Assembly (NCBI GenBank): GCA_028673005.1 | Contig: CM054113.1 | Coordinates: forward strand, 42,350,117-42,414,116 | DNA from: Tanypteryx hageni | Taxonomy: Eukaryota; Arthropoda; Insecta; Odonata; Petaluridae | Length of the DNA: 64,000 nucleotides | Reading direction: 5' to 3' | Translations under genes and position numbers: made by a program | In this document: positions 35,651-49,720 of the stretch, piece by piece | Layout of the letters: every line of letters starts with the position of its first letter | Numbering within the stretch: position 1 is the first letter of the stretch | The notes under the pieces: generated by a model | Told to the model about the DNA's origin: nothing | Database searches by the model: none | What the model saw: only the letters and a program-made list of their open reading frames with translations

Positions 35651-38600
35651 CTTTTCCAAAGGATAGCTATTTAGGTGCGAGATTTTATGAGCCATTATGG
35701 AACTTTAATGCGAAAGATTCAGTCAGATAGTCGGCCGGTTTCGAGATGCGGATGAAATATAATACGCGAAGGGATATCCATTGGGCGTTTTTACTCGACT
35801 TGTTTTTTTTTAGGGGGTGATTTTCTCGGGTTGGATGGATAAATAGCGTGCGTTGGCGCGTGTGAAGCGAGGAAAGCGAACGGAAGAATTTAACTCATTA
35901 TATTCTTAAAGTACCTTGAAACGTTCGTTTGTAGAAAAAAATCCTCGTAATCGTTGAAAACATGATCTCAATCATAAGGATCTGCGTAATTTTTGGATAG
36001 TGTGATTGCAATTAAAAGCGGTGGAGAACGATAAAATAATCGATAATGCGTCCGATTATTTATGATAAAGGAAATTTTACAACTAAATTTGCCTTCTTTT
36101 CACATTCTCCGACCTTCAAAATGGAAAATTTTATCAATGTACTACTATTTCATGGAAATACTTAATAACTTAATGGAGTAAATACTGGCGCAATTTTCAC
36201 AAAGGTAAATATAATATATATAGGTTTTGATTTATATAACAACATTTTTTACTAAACCAAATCACGAGAAGAAAAAAATAACAATGCACAAAATCATTTC
36301 CGAGTCCACATCGTGGATGATATTATTGCAGGATTAACATAAATCACCTTTAGAACATGATCCATACAGAAAGGCAAGTAAATTGAAAAATAAGGTACTA
36401 TCTATTCTCCACTCTTAATCTGCTAACGTAAGTTAGGAAAAATGTTCCTTTCTACGGTGATTGCCTGCGCAAGCATATGTGCAGACTCTGTCTGCGATCG
36501 TGTTCGTTCAACAATGCAGGCCACCAAGCGAGTTACCTCACTATTCTTCAACGGGTCGCCAGTTCGAGCCTTGTCCGGGAGCATGAGTTGCAATCATTAA
36601 GTCGTCCCATTGCCATTATGGCTTCATCGTCTAAATTACACGGCGTAAATCATCGAAGACAGAATCCCTTGAACGGATATCTCCCGGCGATGAGCCGGAG
36701 GATTAAATTATCAAAAAGACCGCGGCAAAGAGGCTATCAGTGCCGCACTAACTGAAAACGAGTTTAAACGGTGCAACAAGCTTTAAAAGGCATAAAAGCG
36801 TTTACTGACTGACTCGGCATCGCTTCGTTCGCATTCAGTTCGAAATTTGTGATTCCAACAACACATTTCTTTTACTGTTCGATAAAATATGTGACATTTG
36901 CAATGGTTGGCCGAGCGAGAACCGTAATGAAGCTATTTCTTGGATGTTAATTCTCCCTTTGACCAAAATTTATCGAGCGATAAAAATTGTCGAAATTGCG
37001 TAGCTCGAAGGAAATGGGAGTTTTAATTTAGAACGTACTTTTATTTAGCAGCCGTAAAGTTTACGGAATGCAATGAACTGATAGCTGTTCAAGTATTAAA
37101 GATTTGCGCCCACTCCAGATTGAAAATTAAACTTCATAATGTCGTATTTTGGCGAGCAACGATAAGTGGACCAAAATGTTTAAAATCTTGAGGAAATCAT
37201 TACCCCCATCAAATAATATCACCCACTTGTGAAAACATTGTAACGGAATAAGTTCATCTACAGGCGAACTGTTGCACCTATTACTGAAATATCGCGTTAT
37301 CTTCATCTCATATTTATAATCTTTTCACCAAGACTTATAACACCAATCACGGTAAGATCGACTTCGCAAAATCATTGAGGCAGTGTAAAAATATCTCTCG
37401 AACATAATCATGCATCGACCTTGTGGTCAACAAGAAAAGATCAAGATTTGAGCAGACGCAATTAAACTTAGGAATGAGGAGAACTTTTAAAAAATAACAA
37501 AAAAACAATCCAGGCAAAAATAGGATCCTTACCGAAGAAGATCAGAGAGGCCGATCTTTGCACGTCTTCTGAAAAGGTCCTTTTGTTGTCTCCGTTAACG
37601 GCACCGACATCACAACACCCCGTTTCCGCAAAAGAACAGAGAGAGCGTCTTCCTCGCTATCTTTATTTTATTTTTTTAAAACCTCGCCAGCCCCCGCATA
37701 AGCCCGACAACGAATCAGTCGTCCCTTTCTGCGGAGAAGAGCAACTTTTAAAAGGGAGGCGAATTCTAAAGCTCTCGATCTTATCTTTCGTTCGCGAGAG
37801 AAGAGCACCAACGGGTCGTATCTATCTCCCGGGAGTGGAAGATCGCTGCCAGAAAATCCGCGGTCTCAATCCGCTTGAACGTAAACAAGCTCAAGGAGTT
37901 TATACACATGTGCGTGTTGGTAAGGGGGAGAGATGGAGAGGAAAGATGCAAGAGGAATGAAAAGGTAAAATAACGCGGGGATGCCGAAGTTTTGACGGGT
38001 AAGTATCTTGCGGGTTTCCAACAATTTCCCTCGCTACTGACAGGTGGGTTTAAAAATTCTTCTTGTGCGATTCGCGAAAGAAGGTTGCAATGATATTGTG
38101 AATGGAAAAGGAAGATAGATCATAAGTTCTGCCACAAAAGTGGAGAAATCTCGCTAGTTATGCTGCTTTACATCATCGCTTTTTTACGTTTACCACTGCG
38201 TTAAAAGACTGCTTAGATAGAATACTGCCTAGATACGTATGATTTTCACGCGTAAAGTTAACAATTCCATTAATAGATATTTCGAGCATTATCTTCTCTC
38301 TCGCAGGATATGATTCTTTAGCTAAAAGTAGTGGAAGTAAACAACAGTAGAAGTCACATTTTTTAAAACCTTTGTTCTAAGAGTATATCCTACGCAGAGG
38401 AATGATATGGAGAAATAATTTTAATTTCTCCATTATAAATGGAAAACCATGACACGTTCAACCCACTTTCCACGCTCTAGTACTGCCGTTCCTTATCGAA
38501 ATATGTATATAACTGCGTTTCATCACAAGCGAAATGGGAAGCGTAGTATTTTACCTAGCCGAGGTGGTTTGATACAAAATATAGGTGTGAAGTTAAGCAT

Positions 38601-39166
38601 CCAATTAAAGGGACCATTTGAAGATGTTATATGAATTAACTTAATTATTTTCCCCGGCAGCAACTATTTCACATCAACATACATGATGACATCTAAGAAA
38701 AAAGATAGTCACAAAAAATAATTACTTGAGGTAGGAAAACATTGGCGTGCAACATAATAATTTCTAACTATTTGTATAGTGTAAGAGGGTTAAGCGAAAC
38801 GTTTTAGTGTTACGGAATACCAGATATCCCTAAGCCTGTTTAGCTTACACGAAAAATTTCTAAAAACGCCTCTGCCGAAGATATCGTAACAGGAATGAAG
38901 AGATAATTACAAAAAAACAATTTCAGCATGAATTCTGAAGAAGAATATTGCTATCGCGACATCTAAAGCTAATATTTTAGATTTCATCCATTACTATATT
39001 GGTTTTAATTTCAGAATGAAAATAAATATGTATTGCGAAATTACAAAAGAAACTAGCCGTCCCTCGATTGGCCTTTTGAAGTTCTTCGGGGTAGATTGTT
39101 GGACCAACGAAAAGTACACCGAGACCCGTTCGTTCTTCGCAAATTTAATAACGTGCACTTAATTGG
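35651..39166. other. non-coding, no gene recognised
   Basis: Alternating AT-rich and balanced DNA. Frames at 36477-36755 (92 codons) and 37583-37960 (125 codons) on the plus strand have no recognisable domain. Confidence 0.45.
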
Positions 39167-39202
39167 ATATATATATGTATATATACATACACATATATAT
39201 AA
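39167..39202. repeat. short imperfect TA/CATA microsatellite
   Basis: A run of TATATATATGTATATATACATACACATATATATAA type, partly palindromic. Confidence 0.85.
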
Positions 39203-41430
39203 TAACGCTGCTCCCGCGTAAACACCTTAATGGGGTAGCCGTTATATTCTACCGATGTTCCGCGAGAGAAAGAAAAAACAATTTTATCACGTTCCTTCAT
39301 GGGTTCCCTCGCTGAAAACGGAAAATAATTCCCAACTCCTCCGCCCCCATTTTAATTATAGGATGCCTCGCGAAAAAAAGGTACGCCATCTCTTTGTGTT
39401 AAGCTACCGGGCCGCCATTCGAGTCGCCCTTTCACTGCAATTAAAGGTGGCGGGAGGAGGGTTTGGCGCCCAATGAACGAGCTACACACCCGATTGCAGC
39501 GCCAACCTTCGCTCCGACGTCCTATTTGCCAACAAAAACCTGATTCCTCGTGCGCTTTCTACGCACGCCCGATTTTAATTTCGGTCGCCATTCTACGAGA
39601 GGAAAAATAGAGAGAACGGGGACTCCATTTATTTCCTTTAACCTCTATTCTTCCGCACCCTTCCCCAAAAACCTTTACTCTCTCACGGGAGGAATCTACG
39701 GGACAAAACCTTGAAGGTTAGTCGGAGAAAGTTCAATTTCCAATCGATTTTCTATTTCCATCTTTCTCGCTCTGCGACTTTTCGTACATACAGCCGGAAG
39801 GAAGTGACATCAAGGAGACAACCTGTTTTCCACGCCCAATTTCCAGAATGCGAGGAAAACATTATATTTCTCCGTCCATTTTTCTTTCGTCTTTTCTGGA
39901 AATTCGAGTAAGACGCTGGCTTGTCGTGCGCAATTCCTTTCGCTTCTTGTAATGTTAAAAAAATATCCACGGCGGAGTATGTTGGAAGAAACTTTCCTTA
40001 TGTGTCCAGAAAGAGAGAGAGAGAAATGTTTTCACCCAACCTGCCTTTTCTCGAGGGGGACATGATTTCAAATTTAGTAACTATTAAACTAGGAAAGGTG
40101 AAGCTTCCAACACTTTTTTTTCGAGAAGTTACGTGCTAAAATAAATCTTGCGTTGAATATTGGCCAGCATAAAACTGAAAAAAATGCGACCCTTCTCAAG
40201 TCTGCATTATTCTCTATTTTTTGCTGCTACGGAAACTTATTACCTCTTAAAACCATGTGAAGGTGCTTGATGAAACAAAAGAAAGTGAAAATCGCCAGTC
40301 GGGTATTTTGGATGAAAAAAACGGAAAAAATATTGTAATAATGAAACTTTTCAAATCGAGATAATTTCCCAATGGTAACAAAAATGTGACATTCAATCTC
40401 AATAAGGTTGCATGAAATTGATATGATGATTTCCTAAATTTTCAGTTCTTTCTTAAAATTACAGGGTTTAATAACTTAATAAGTCTCGTATAAATCTCTG
40501 CATGCTACAACATTTGTGGCTGAAACATTCGAATATCATTAGTAAGGATAGTCTACAGGAGAAATTCGCAAATTATTTTATCAAGTTTAGAATATCAGTT
40601 AACATGGTTAATTGGTGTATTTACTTTTAAGAGATAAATTAAAAGGCTTTGCTTCCGTAAGTTATAAATTATTTAATTCTCTTCTGTTCGGCTTGATTTT
40701 GACATTAGGAAAATGCTGTGTTATTTAAGTTGCATATCTTCAAGGGGCGATGCAGCAACTATTGATTTTTTCCAGATTTTTTTATTCATATTATATCGTA
40801 CGAACAAAATTCGCCTTACAATAATTTATTTATGTCCATGTACTATATTTTTAGCACAGCTTATTCAAAATGTAAGCGTAAATTCTATCAAAAAGTGCTA
40901 ATTTTTTCGATGGGCCTTATTCGAAATCTTTTTCCTGGTTCCATGAATGGATTAGCCAACTCTTTGAATGATCTGGAATCTTTTGGAATTCCAAGTCTCC
41001 TTTGATCTCCCGGGTCCAAGCTGCGAACCTTTCCTCCCGGTGTTATACTTTTCTACGTAGAAACACCTTAATGTCTATACAAGTTACTCTCAGGCCACCT
41101 ATGTACGTTACTGTACAATAACGGCTTAACCCCTTACTTCATGACATATCATATACGACACAAGATGATAATGTAAGTGTGATATCTTTCAATATTATAC
41201 CACTCATACTTTTTCGGTATGTTAAATTATTTTTATAGTTGTCACTTTTCAGACTAATGTGCAGTCTATTAGAATTATCACGTAAATTTTTCGCTGAATT
41301 TATTAACCATTAAAATATAAATTATTATAAAATAAATGAGGAAATTCGCAAAACAGGCACAAACCTGATACATGGCTGAACCGTTTTTGGCACCCTTCTA
41401 GTCGTGAGTTGGAAAAAGACAAGACCTTTA
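39203..41430. other. non-coding, no gene recognised
   Basis: GC-balanced to about 39910, AT-rich after 40140. A GA run sits at 40014-40023. No exon-like product recognised. Confidence 0.45.
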
Positions 41431-41439
41431 AGCAATTGA

Positions 41440-41960
41440 GAAGATTTTAAAAGAAGGTGCACTGAGGTAAGAAAGACGAGTGACTGCGCGAGAGCCATAA
41501 ACAAACGAACGACGGCGAGAACGGCGAAAGGCTAGCGTTGGAATGAGAGAAAGACAGAGAAGGTGGGGAAGAGCGTCTGATTGTGGGAATAGATGACGGC
41601 CCGAAGCCAGCCACACCCGGAAATCGCCAGGCGTCAAGTGTACGTCTGGAAAGGGAGGAGACAAAAAGAGAGCGAGAGATAGGGAGAGAGAAAGAGCGAA
41701 AGAGAGGGAGCAAGTGAGAAACAAACGTGAGAGTGTAGAGAGCGGTGTGAGCGATTTTCAACAGCCTCCTTCGCGGTTTCCAACAGTTTGTTTTTTGCAC
41801 TGGAGAGAAGCACTGGCAGTGCGGTTTACCGAGTGATTCATCGAGCTGCCTTTTTTTCCGGAAGATAGGTGAAGTCGAAAGAGGTCGGGCAAAGAGAGGA
41901 GAGAGGAGGAAAGAAAACAGAAAAAAAAACGCTTCAACAATAAGCGAAATCTGTTCCAAT
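41440..41960. other. purine-rich block with long low-complexity minus-strand frame
   Basis: The plus strand is G/A-rich, particularly 41650-41720 and 41880-41935. The 183-codon minus-strand frame at 41447-41998 is Ser/Leu/Pro/Phe-rich and explained by composition. A donor-like GAG/GTAAGA occurs at about 41468 on the plus strand, so a 5' untranslated exon is possible but unsupported. Confidence 0.4.
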
Positions 41961-41998
41961 CTCTTGGTCACGACTTGCGCCCCGGAGTCAAGTCTCAC

Positions 41999-44900
41999 TT
42001 GTCCGTTTCACGCCGTGTATGGTATAATTCTCTATGTGCAAGGCGAAGGGTCCAGGTGTATTTGGTCCGTAATTGTTCCTTAAATCGAACTCTTATCTTG
42101 AATCGCCGTCCGTGTCGTGACATATGTTATGTAATTAGAGAGATCGATGGCATATGATTGACGTCGGGCCATAAGAAAAACAATCCTGATGTGTTTAACA
42201 GCGCTTCGGAAGGAACCGTAGGGAATATTTTCATTAAACATAGTTGACGTGACCTTCGTGGATTTGCGAACGAGTTCCTTTTTATTCCTATTAATACATC
42301 TCCGATACGTTTAGTCATAACCAAGAAGAATGAAACAGTAAAGCGCCCAAGAATTTTGGAGAAGTTGATAAGTAAGATTTTCAGAGGGAATCATAAAGGT
42401 CATTTCTCTATTTTACAATGATTGGAGCGGAAAGAGTAACGCAAAATCTTTATCGTTTTTACTTTCTCCATATACGTAGTATAGGGGAAAGTATTGTTTT
42501 CATGAAAAAAATCGATTTCGAGATTTCAACGGAAATACACGTTTTGAGGTCCCCTGAACACGTTTTGACCATTTTCTCGATGTCTGTGTGTGTATGTGAT
42601 AGTTTTTTGTGGGTGCTCTAACTCAAAAACTATTAATCAGGTCATCGCAAAATTTTATATTTAACATTTTTATAAAAGTCAAAAGAACTGATTAGTTTTT
42701 GGAAAACAACGGTTAACCGAAAGTGGGTGTTTATTCTTGTCACTTATCCGTTATTTTGAAATATTTTATTTAATATTTTATAAATGTAAAAATGCATCAG
42801 AATGAAAGTTGTGGAAAATGTAATTTTTTACAACATTAGCTTGAAACCTTTTCCCATATAATGCATTGTTTAAGAGATATATTATATTTTTAGCTGCCAC
42901 CACCGCGCTATCTACCGACGACTATTGTTAAGAATTGACGCTTAGTTACGTCTTAGTAACGCTCATTTTTCTTTTCTAAAATTAGTTGAAGCTTTGTGGC
43001 TATATCCAATATCAGAAGGCTATGGTTTGAGTTTCTGTTCTTTGTAAAGTCTAAAATTTTCTCACAGCAACATTTTTAGCAATTTATTTGTTTCTTTTAA
43101 ATTGAAGGTAAATATTTTAAAGGGAATGAAATATGGCTTTAGTTTATATGTATGGCTATAGTTTCAATTTGTTTTATCTAAAATATCCAAAAAGAGAATT
43201 TATCCTTATTTTTTGATAATGAAATTTTACTGTCTGTTGTAATGTATTTAATTACTTTCTGTACATTTTTTTGGCTACTTAAATTCCAACTCCTCCAATT
43301 ACCAGTCGATAGCTAGACGTTTAAACAAAATATATTCTCAAAATATATTCATTCTCTGTGCAAATATTTCCGATTATTAGTACAATAATTCATGACAATA
43401 TAGGATAGATGCTACATCAGGTCAAAATACATTTAAATAAGGAAAACTCGCAAATTAAGATTTTGGAGACTTCAACGCCTGGAAAATGAGAAGCAATTAA
43501 TTCCGTTTGCCTAAACATAACCCTTAATTCCAGACCGCGAAACAGAAACAATGCACCGATCGAGATGGCGAATTTATTGTGGCATGTCGGCAGTCACCCA
43601 CAATGGGGAATGTGGATGTTACGGAGCCAATGAGGTGGAAAACCCATGCCGGTGTGTGGCACGTAAGACGATAGCACGCACTGAGAGTGCAGCCTGGCGG
43701 TTCATGGGAGAGTTGTTGCAACCAGATAGGAGACCGTCAATAAATCACCGTATTCTAGCAGATTCTTAGCGATTGGGGTAGAATAGTAGACCAGCTAAAA
43801 TGTTAGATGAAAAGAATGAGGATATTGTGATAAAAGTGGTTAGGGGAGAAGTGTAAAGGTCGAGTATATTAAGAAGCGAGAATCAAGGAACAGACCCCAA
43901 ACCAACTCTAATTTTACGCTCCGCGGGATACCGTAGTTCCGTGAAGGGAGTTTTCATTGGATAGACAATCTTCTCTCTCCCCTCTCTTGCTATGGATGAA
44001 GTTATTTTTACCACGCTTTATTACAAAATGTGAATGCCTTCGAATGTGAGTTTTTCTGTTGTGCCAAAAGGAATTAAAGACGAAGACTCTTCCGCATATC
44101 AAGGCGTAAAGAAGTTTGAGGCATTGTACGCGCCTATTCTATGACAAAGCCTTTTTCAAGTTACTTATCAAAGAGAGATTTTATTGGGCGATACAAAAGC
44201 TCAAAAGCCGAAAAAATATGAAAAAATTGCATCAATATCTGCTTGCAAAGAAGGCGGTTTACCATATTGAAATTTTAAATTCATATTTAATTCAGGTATA
44301 CAAAAGCAGTTGATTACAATTATTGTCTTATTTTGGGGTTAAAAATTAAGAGAAAGACAAATAAAACCGTTTTTGTGAATAAAATCATACATTTACTTTG
44401 AAGGAATATACGAAAATTTCTAAATTTATTTTGTTGTTAAACAAGTATTAAGAAAAAACCAATAATTTCAATCTATTAATTAATAATAAAAAATACGAAA
44501 ATAACGATTGTTTTCCTATTTAAACATCAAATTAAAATTTAAGCATATATGACCAAAAAGGAAATTAAAGAAAACTATACAACATTGGGCACGAATCTTT
44601 AGCTTATGCGTACATGGAAACTGGAGAGGTTACTTAAATGAAATAGCTGAACACATGAGACTCGCAAGAAACATCGAGGTTCTAATAACTGTTGTATTTG
44701 AGTCGTTGCAAAAAACAACTTAAGATGTCGATATCTGATTGTTAAGAAAGTCAGTACAAATCGATCGGCAGAATTTGTCAAGGATACAATTACGCCGCCT
44801 TCCGCAAACTATGGAGCAATATAATTCCATTCCGTCTTACTTTCTTTATAGCCCCAACTGATACGAAAAAAACTGAATTATGTCAAATGCGAAGGTTTGG

Positions 44901-45370
44901 AAGAAATGGAACTAAATACCTATTATTACACCCATGTAAGCAAATTACGCGGCGTACGTGACCGCCGCGTATATCCTTTTCAGTCCGAATGAAATTACTG
45001 ATAGCTCCCCTAATAAGAAAGCGTGTGAAAATTGGCGTCGGAAATTTTAGCAATTGGGTGCCATGCGCAGAAATAATTCAACCTGCTGAGCATTTGCACC
45101 GCCTTCCAGGAAAATCGTAATTGATCAATCAAAATGTTGCTGCGTTTCCTGGAACCTAAGTTGAGGACATAATCCGGGCGAGCCGTTGATGCGGTTATTG
45201 AGTGCATTCAAAACGTTTAACCGCTTGGATATAAGAATTAAGTAATATTATATTATTATTATATTAAGTAATATATTTAAGTAATATAATGAAATTTGAT
45301 ACGAATATTCGTAAGAAATACAGAGAAAAATTCAAAATCGCTTCTTACTAAGTAATTCTTAATAAATAAT
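41999..45370. other. non-coding, no gene recognised
   Basis: AT-rich. 42430-42730 has the look of a dispersed repeat but no ends could be found. A 72-codon plus frame at 43551-43769 is Cys-containing yet unrecognised. A low-complexity ATTATATTATTATT stretch lies at 45245-45290. Confidence 0.4.
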
Positions 45371-45594
45371 AAAAAAAATGTTTTTCAGCATACACACTTT
45401 TATGTGCACTAAAAAGAAAAGAAAATTTTTTGCCGTCAACTTGAATTAAATTTGGTGTGCAGAATAAAAATGGGTGGTAAAAATTGCCATCCACTGTTAT
45501 TCTCCACACCGATTTTTAATTCAAGTTGAGGGCGGAAAAATGCATTTTCTTCTTTTTAGTGCACATAAAAGTGTATACTGAAAAACATTTTTTT
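45371..45594. mobile_element. long-hairpin (fold-back) MITE
   Basis: Arms of about 107 bp (45371-45477 and 45487-45594) are imperfect reverse complements around a 9-bp loop. Matching blocks include TTTTATGTGCACTAAAAAGA and TCAACTTGAATTAAA with their complements. The outer ends are A-rich (AAAAAATGTTTTTCAG against CTGAAAAACATTTTTT). No clear target duplication because the flanks are AT-rich. The family is unknown. Confidence 0.8.
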
Positions 45595-46621
45595 AATATT
45601 TTATTTTCTCCTTTTTATATTTTAAAGTTGAGTTTTTGGATTATGGAAAATTGCAAAGATTATAAATTGAATTTTCAAAGTTTATTTCAGTATAGGAAAA
45701 TTCTTAAAATATTAGGAAGTTCCACTATAATTCATTATGACAGCATTAGTTTCCCTTAAAAGCATTAAAATGTCTTTAATTTCGAGATTAAAAGCAAAAA
45801 CCTTGTCACTTCTACAAATTTATATTTGTGGAAGAGTCAGTTTTTCTCTTTTAATTTCGATGATTAAATTTCACAAGGTTGAGCCTGACCTCATTCATGG
45901 TCTTTAATTTCCATTAAGAGCATTAAAGGTCCCTTTAAAAGCAATAATGTTGTTGCCATGGTTTTTATACATATCCATTGAAGAAAGAGAGGAAAAATTA
46001 ACACTTTTTCCAATTCAAAGCAGATATTTACACTAATTCGGTATGCTTTTGACTTCTGCCTTAAAAATAAAAAATTCCGTTCTTTCTACTAAACAACTGT
46101 TTTTCCCCGAATTCGTATCCCAATTTTAAGTAATTTTAAAATGCATTTTTAGAAAGCCTTGCACTGAATCCCATGATTTTCTTATGGGGTGTTGAAATGG
46201 ATCATTGGGGTTAAAAAGACCCCTTAAATATGAACTTTTCTGTGACTTTAGATTTTTCTCGTCGGTTGTCATCTGAAATAAGAATATATCCGAAATTTCA
46301 GCCCTGTAGAATTTATAGGGGCAGAGATATAAAGCGAGAGAGATTTGAAAGAAACACATATAACAGAATAAGTTAAATAAAAGTGTATAAAAACGTCGTG
46401 GTTTGTGCAGATTATATCCGCAGGGAAAAAAGACAAAACATTCGATGAAAGTTCAAATCCGACGCGGCGACGCGCAGTAATAAAAGCGGGGAAAAAACAA
46501 AAGGTGGCTCATCGGCGCCGCGTGAACAGTCCAAAACTGTGACAGGAAAGGAACTCGAAGAGAAATTCAATTTCAAACTATTCGCCCCTCTCTATTCCTC
46601 CCTTATCTCTTCCCTCTGCAC

Positions 46622-47384
46622 TAGGGTGACCAGAATCTTAGGAAGCAAAACTTAAATTAAAAGTAAATAAGCTTCCCAAATACAGAGCACAGTTTCGTTC
46701 AATGTATTAATAAATCATTTAAATTTTATGAATTTGTAAAAAATCTTACAACACAATATATCACGATTTATAGGTAACAATTACTTTAAGAACAAATAAT
46801 AAAGTTAAAATATACATAAGTAGCACAGATGATAAAATAACACTATATGGTTTATTTAATTTTATATAAATTTATATAATTTTTTTAAACCTGTCTGTCT
46901 CATTCAAATTTTTATAGTTTTTACTCATTCAAATTTTTATAGTTTTTAATCATCGGAAAAAAACTTGAATTCACGTTTAATGTAAACACACAATAGAATG
47001 GTATTGATTGTTTTAACGTCAAGGCTGTTTTTTTTGTCATATCATAAAAATTTATTTTTGAAACATTCTTTCTACATGTGCATTATGTGCCTGAAACACA
47101 AACCAAAAGAGAGAGAATTTCATCTTCTGCTCTTGAATTTCAACGCCGAAAATTAGGAATACCACCGATCGTAACAAAGTTTAATAAGCAATTTTTGTAT
47201 TTTCCAATATAATGTGATTCCGATTAAACACATTTTGAAATTTTTGTGGCGAGGAGATTTCGTAAGGTAGAAACAAAAAATGCGGGACAAATGGGTTTCC
47301 CGAAGAACTTGAACGGGACAACGGGACGTTAAGTCAAAATCCGGAAGAGTCCCGGAATTTCTGGGACGTCTGGTAACCACCCTT
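46622..47384. mobile_element. decayed hAT-like element
   Basis: Ends AGGGTGACCAGA (left) and TCTGGTAACCACCCT (right) are inverted repeats apart from a 3-base indel. Near the right end GGGAC/CCGGAA motifs recur (GGGACAACGGGACG, CCGGAAGAGTCCCGG), a pattern seen in CCCGGGAC-rich MITEs. I could not confirm an 8-bp target duplication. It includes a 25-bp tandem duplication. Confidence 0.5.
46899..46948. repeat. 25-bp perfect tandem duplication
   Basis: Two adjacent identical units beginning CTCATTCAAATTTTTATAG, inside the decayed hAT-like element. Confidence 0.93.
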
Positions 47385-47796
47385 GTCTCTATTCCTCTCT
47401 ATTTTCACCCTCTCCCTCTCATGAAGCATCGAGGCAATTCCGCAACGTAAAAAAATGCCTCAAGAGGGTGAAAGAGAAAGGAACAAAGTATACATCCTCC
47501 AGTTGCTAACTCTTTGCCGGTGTTCAGCCTCCTTATATGTCATGGCCCTTACTTCTGTCGCGCCGGATCTTCTCCCGTTTCGTGATGCGGGGGCGGAAAA
47601 AGTATCTTCGACAACGAGGGCATAAGGGGATTTCTTTACCCGTCCCTCGGGATCCAATCAAATTATCAAAGACGGCTAAAGAACAACGTCCGTCGCTCTT
47701 CCATTGACAGCCGAGACGACAGTAATGCCGCCGAGCCAAATTACACGCTTCCATTATTTTATCGCCCACTCGCAAAAACATAGCGCCCACTTGCTA

Positions 47797-47926
<130 letters not shown>

Positions 47927-48879
47927 TGTATCTTTCTTGGCCTCGTATCATCCATTCGACACGTCCCTCATGCACGAACCATTCTCTCCCATTATCATTG
48001 CTTACATTCCGCATTCGTTTCGTTGAACGCTTTGAGTATTTAAGTGTCACGACGGAGCATCCAGTGGCGGATTTTCTCCTTTCCAGATGGACATTTTGAC
48101 TTCGGAAAATAAATATTGGCCTCCAAGTTTCGCGAAAAATCTTTTATAAAATTAATGCAAAGTCCTATATACAAACAAGAAGCGTACCGAACGACTTTTT
48201 ATGCTAACATTTTTCATTATTTATAGGGGAAGAGGTGCTGGTCATGTAATCGATTCAGATATTCAATTTTACTATTTGACGTGCATCACAATAGGCCTAA
48301 TTTCAAACACATAACATTATTTTCAATTAAATAAAATGGAGAGATTATTATCGACGTGATTTATTAAAAAATAAAGATTGTAAATATGAAGCGTCATTAT
48401 AAAATATCCTTTAGTTTTCAGATTTATTTTTGTTTGTGTTGTTGAAATTTGAACAGTCAGAATTTAAAGCAAGTTTGTACCAAAATATTTTTGTTTTATT
48501 GGATTCACCTCATTTCTATAAACTTATCATGTAGGAATGAATGACTTGCAATGTTTTCTCTACGCAACTAAGGAAATAGTTATTTTAAATAATAAACTCA
48601 CTCAGCGTAAGGAAAATTAACATCTAATGAAATATCGTATAAATAGTAATGAAATCCGTAAATTAGTGTCCACAAAAATGCTTTTAAAATACCTTTCTTA
48701 GTAGGGCGCTGTAAGATATTTATAGCAAACTCAAGAGAATTAAGGTTTTCCTGAAGGTCAAAACACTTTAATTATCCGTTAATGGAGCTCCCCGCCAACC
48801 CCATATCTAAAAAACCACGGACTTTTCTTAGCAATCCACACAACAACCTATGAAGAGAACAACGGCATACATCAAAATC
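47927..48879. other. non-coding, no gene recognised
   Basis: Balanced for the first 150 bases, then AT-rich and stop-dense. Confidence 0.45.
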
Positions 48880-49720
48880 GCGCGAGGAAAGCGTACGTAA
48901 CACGATAATTCCTTCGGTGGCAACCAAGAGGGCAATCAGTCAAAGAGCACCCCGCGGTAGCCAATCTGGTAGCCCCGTGGGGGGCAAAGCGAGGAATCCT
49001 CATCGCGTTTTGAAATTCCCCGCGCCGTTGGCAAGCCTGGACCTTCAATTGATCCCGGCGCGGGTGATGGAAAAAGAGGTTGGTTGGCAGCGTTGTTGGT
49101 CTTATGCCGGGATCGAGGGGGGAGAGAGAGGGGGGGGGGGGAGATTGAAGGGAGAAATCGGAGAGCGAGAAATGAAGGAAGGTGGGGCGGAGCCTGGCCA
49201 AGAGGGCGGGGGCGGGGTTTTTTTATCTGGCGGCGGGATCGCGGGGGCGATCATCCGAGGCGAATCTGGTAATGACTGCGGGCGAATGAAATGTGCTCTC
49301 CGTGGAAACGAAGGCTCACGATGCGTGTGTTATGCGCCCTCTCACTCTCAATCCCTCTCAATTCCTCTTCCTCACTCTCTCCCTTTCCCGCCTACAAAGG
49401 GAAAAATGAGCGCGAAAGGCTGAATCGAAGGGACGTGGAGGGAGGAGAGAGAGAGAGAGAGATCGGGAGATAAAAAGGAGCTATATGCGGAGCCGTGGCA
49501 GCGAGGTTTCAATAAAAATGAAAGGAGGAAGACGCTTAGTTCCTTGCGATGCAGAGGTAATTGGCACTTTTTGAAATGAGTCGCGCTGATTGCGCGGATC
49601 GCGATGAATGCGTCCGTGGCGACGTTCGCGATTGTTGGGAAGGAGTGATTGCTTTTGAAAATTCCGTGCGGATAAGATTGCCGCCTTGCTCGAGTTGCGC
49701 GTGATTCAGGACTCTTGCGG
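48880..49720. other. GC-rich, CpG-containing island with G/A-rich core
   Basis: GC-rich DNA with a G-run (GGGGGGGGGGGG near 49129-49141), a 168-codon Gly/Arg/Glu-rich plus frame (48917-49423) and a minus frame opposite it. No domain is recognisable and composition explains the frames. Possible promoter-type island; no TATA/Inr pair could be assigned. Confidence 0.4.

Noticed and set aside
36540..36600. tRNA B-box-like string (CCAGTTCGAGCC)
   Set aside because: No matching A box or cloverleaf could be built around it.
41447..41998. 183-codon minus-strand frame
   Set aside because: Ser/Leu/Pro-rich because the complementary strand is purine-rich; no domain, signal or splice pattern.
42430..42730. 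Possible dispersed repeat (a stretch with GTGTGTGTATGTG and 'CTCTAACTCAAAAACTATTAATC')
   Set aside because: The style looks repeat-like but no ends, target duplication or second copy in the window could be found.
48917..49423. 168-codon plus-strand Gly/Glu/Arg-rich frame
   Set aside because: Explained by G/A-rich composition including a G run; no recognised motif.
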